A DNA stretch of 6,053 nt from an uncultured Ruminococcus sp. (GTDB lineage Bacteria > Bacillota > Clostridia > Oscillospirales > Ruminococcaceae). Location of the stretch: the NCBI GenBank assembly GCA_900553675.1, contig USEH01000139.1, forward strand, positions 1 to 6,053, written 5' to 3'. Positions 4,296 through 6,053 of this stretch are shown in pieces. A model generated the notes under the pieces. That model made no database searches. It was not told the origin of the DNA and was given only the letters and a program-made list of their open reading frames with translations. Position 1 is the stretch's first letter; each line of letters opens with the position of its first letter. The translations under genes were made by a program, and so were the position numbers.

Positions 4296-6053
4296 ATGCT
4301 TGATTTTGATAAAACCTACGGCTGCTCCAACTTCACCGAAAATTCTTTGGAGGCGGTAAGATTCGCCGTTGCCTCAGCTTCTGAGTTCGGTCATACCTAT
4401 GTCGGCACCGAGCATATACTTTTAGGACTCGTTCACGACGACAGCTCGGCGGCAATGGATATTCTCCGCCGCTTTGCGGTGACATACTCCGGCGTGTATT
4501 CCAGAATATGCGAGACTATAGGCAGGGGAGAAAAAACCAATCTGACTACCGCAATGTTCACTCCCGCAGCAAAGCGCTGCATACGGCTTGCTAAAAAGAC
4601 CGCCTGCGACATCTCCAAAACCAAGGTTGGCACCGAGCATATCCTGTATGCTCTTCTGAATCAGCAGAATTCAACCGCAAGGGGGATTCTGTACGACCTC
4701 AATTGCAGCATCTCCAAGCTGTATGAGGGGTGCAGCGAGGCTGTGGAAAAAAGCTCCCTTGCAGCGGAACGTCAGTCGGGAGCCAGACTTGTAAACCTTG
4801 AAAAATACGGTTTTGATATGGTTAAAAGAGCCTCAGCCAAGGGCTACGACCCCTGCGTTATGCGGGATAAGGAGCTTGAAAGGCTTATCGAGATTCTTCT
4901 CCGCCGTCAGAAAAACAACCCCTGCCTTATAGGAGAGGCTGGGGTAGGCAAAACAGCCATAGTAGAAGCTCTGGCAACAAAGCTTGCTTCGGGAGACGTC
5001 CCCGCAAGCCTTCGTGGGATAAGGCTTTATTCTCTTAGCCTTACCCAGCTTTTAGCAGGAGCAAAATATCGCGGAGACTTTGAAGAACGCCTGAAAGCCT
5101 GCATAGACGAAGCTTCAACCGCAAAAGACGTCGTTTTGTTCATAGACGAAATCCATATGCTTATGGGAGCGGGAGCGGCTGAGGGCGCAATAGACGCCGC
5201 GAATATCCTAAAGCCGATGCTTTCAAGAGGTGAAATCCGCGTTATAGGCGCAACCACCTTTGATGAATACCGCAAAACCATTGAAAAGGATAAGGCTTTG
5301 GAACGCAGATTTTCAAGCATAACGGTTGAAGAACCCACCGAGGAGACAGCCGTAGCCATGTTATTTGAAATCAAGAAGAAATACGAGCTTCACCACAGCG
5401 TTTCCATAAGCGACGCCGCCGTAAAAGCGGCTGGCGGGCGTTCAATGCGTATGCTTCCGGCTCGCCGTCTTCCGGATAAGGCTATAGATGTTTTAGACGA
5501 AGCCTGCTCAAAGGTAAAGCTTAGGCATTACAATGAAAACGAGGTTCAGAATAAGCTTTCAAAGAGCTTTTCGGGCTATGTGAACGGTGCCATATCCAAG
5601 GAAAACTATTTTGCGGAGCTTTCAAAGGAGGCTTTCCGCGAAAGCGTGCTTCCGGTAGTTGAAGAGGAGGATATTCTGGCTGCTGTGTCGGCGCAGTCTT
5701 CGGTTCCTCAGAGCGCGGGGACGGTTTCCGATATCGCGGCGATGGAAGCCGAACTCAGCCGCACCGTAATCGGTCAGCAAAAAGCGGTAGCCGCGCTGAT
5801 ATCCGCCATGAAGCGTTCAGGTTCGGGTCTGCGCGACCCCAACCGTCCCATAGCTTCGCTGATTTTTTCAGGACCGAGCGGGGTGGGAAAAACCTCGCTT
5901 GCCAAAGCTCTTGCAAAGGCTGTATTCGGCTCGGAGGACTCGCTTATAAGGTTTGATATGTCGGAATTTTCGGAAAAGCACTCGGTTTCAAGGCTGATCG
6001 GCTCGCCTCCTGGATATATCGGTTTCGACGAGGGCGGAGAGCTTACCGAAAGC
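4296..6053 (+). CDS. clpC: ClpC-type AAA+ unfoldase subunit of the Clp protease, 3' end outside the window
   Basis: It encodes a Hsp100 ATPase that unfolds proteins and feeds them to ClpP; 586 residues are present of an expected 800 or so. The N-domain (about 12-155) has two Clp-N repeats, each with a TEH motif (Glu39 and Glu114), at the positions where ClpC binds phosphoarginine. D1 has Walker A GEAGVGKT (213-220), pore loop [11 protein letters not shown] with Tyr258, Walker B LFIDE (Asp284, Glu285), sensor 1 IGATT (317-321) and arginine fingers ERR (337-338). The linker after LPDKAID is short for ClpC. D2 begins with VIGQ, Walker A GPSGVGKT (526-533), DMSEF and the pore loop PPGYIGF (Tyr574); Walker B and the end lie outside. 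Residues 386-389 look frame-shifted. ATG 4296 follows AAGGA (4279-4283) at 12 bases, somewhat long; the nearer ATG at 4283 is out of frame. No ctsR, mcsA or mcsB precedes it. Divergence leaves open a ClpC paralogue. Confidence 0.93.
   Translation, partial: MLDFDKTYGCSNFTENSLEAVRFAVASASEFGHTYVGTEHILLGLVHDDSSAAMDILRRFAVTYSGVYSRICETIGRGEKTNLTTAMFTPAAKRCIRLAKKTACDISKTKVGTEHILYALLNQQNSTARGILYDLNCSISKLYEGCSEAVEKSSLAAERQSGARLVNLEKYGFDMVKRASAKGYDPCVMRDKELERLIEILLRRQKNNPCLIGEAGVGKTAIVEALATKLASGDVPASLRGIRLYSLSLTQLLAGAKYRGDFEERLKACIDEASTAKDVVLFIDEIHMLMGAGAAEGAIDAANILKPMLSRGEIRVIGATTFDEYRKTIEKDKALERRFSSITVEEPTEETAVAMLFEIKKKYELHHSVSISDAAVKAAGGRSMRMLPARRLPDKAIDVLDEACSKVKLRHYNENEVQNKLSKSFSGYVNGAISKENYFAELSKEAFRESVLPVVEEEDILAAVSAQSSVPQSAGTVSDIAAMEAELSRTVIGQQKAVAALISAMKRSGSGLRDPNRPIASLIFSGPSGVGKTSLAKALAKAVFGSEDSLIRFDMSEFSEKHSVSRLIGSPPGYIGFDEGGELTES

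Noticed and set aside
4422..5374. Minus-strand frames inside clpC (4422-4640, 4433-4633, 5027-5374)
   Set aside because: All are antisense shadows of strongly conserved Clp domains.

Overview
The window looks like chromosomal DNA from a low-to-mid GC Gram-positive anaerobe, most likely a Clostridia member of the Ruminococcus/Oscillospiraceae type. The reasons are strong AGGAGG-type ribosome sites, near-consensus vegetative promoters, a ClpC-type unfoldase, a family GH130 mannoside phosphorylase and a tRNA-Val of Clostridia type. No transposase, phage gene, integrase or CRISPR array is visible. The region reads as a set of mostly single-gene transcription units, each with its own promoter and hairpin terminator.

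Layout, left to right. Positions 1-54 hold the 5' part of a tRNA-Val(TAC) on the minus strand, driven by a perfect TTGACA-N17-TATAAT promoter. Divergent from it is a plus-strand gene (about 240-926) of unknown function. It has a conserved N-terminal motif that resembles the PLMP/RRXRR motif, a helical C-terminal part and a very unusual start region: a duplicated ribosome-site/start module with ATT and ATC where a start codon would be expected, plus a strong internal ATG start. Two back-to-back terminators separate it from a convergent minus-strand GH130 glycoside phosphorylase (1044-2072), whose promoter carries a candidate operator. A 322-base divergent spacer leads to a plus-strand GHKL ATPase (2395-3150) that resembles a sensor kinase core but lacks the phospho-accepting histidine. 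A bidirectional terminator separates it from a convergent minus-strand four-helix membrane protein (3221-3748). Upstream of that, on the same strand, is a 57-residue gene (3896-4069) for a membrane-anchored peptide with a (Cys-Gly-Cys/Asn) repeat tail. Divergent from it, a clpC-like gene (4296 to the window end) encodes the N-domain, the whole first AAA+ module and the start of the second.

The genes do not form one pathway: tRNA, mannoside phosphorolysis, a possible signalling ATPase, two small membrane proteins and proteolysis. The observations most worth a second look are (1) the Cys-Gly-Asn repeat peptide, (2) the duplicated non-canonical start module of the first gene, (3) a pair of compensating single-base shifts inside clpC that replaces four residues of a highly conserved motif, and (4) the His-less kinase-like ATPase.
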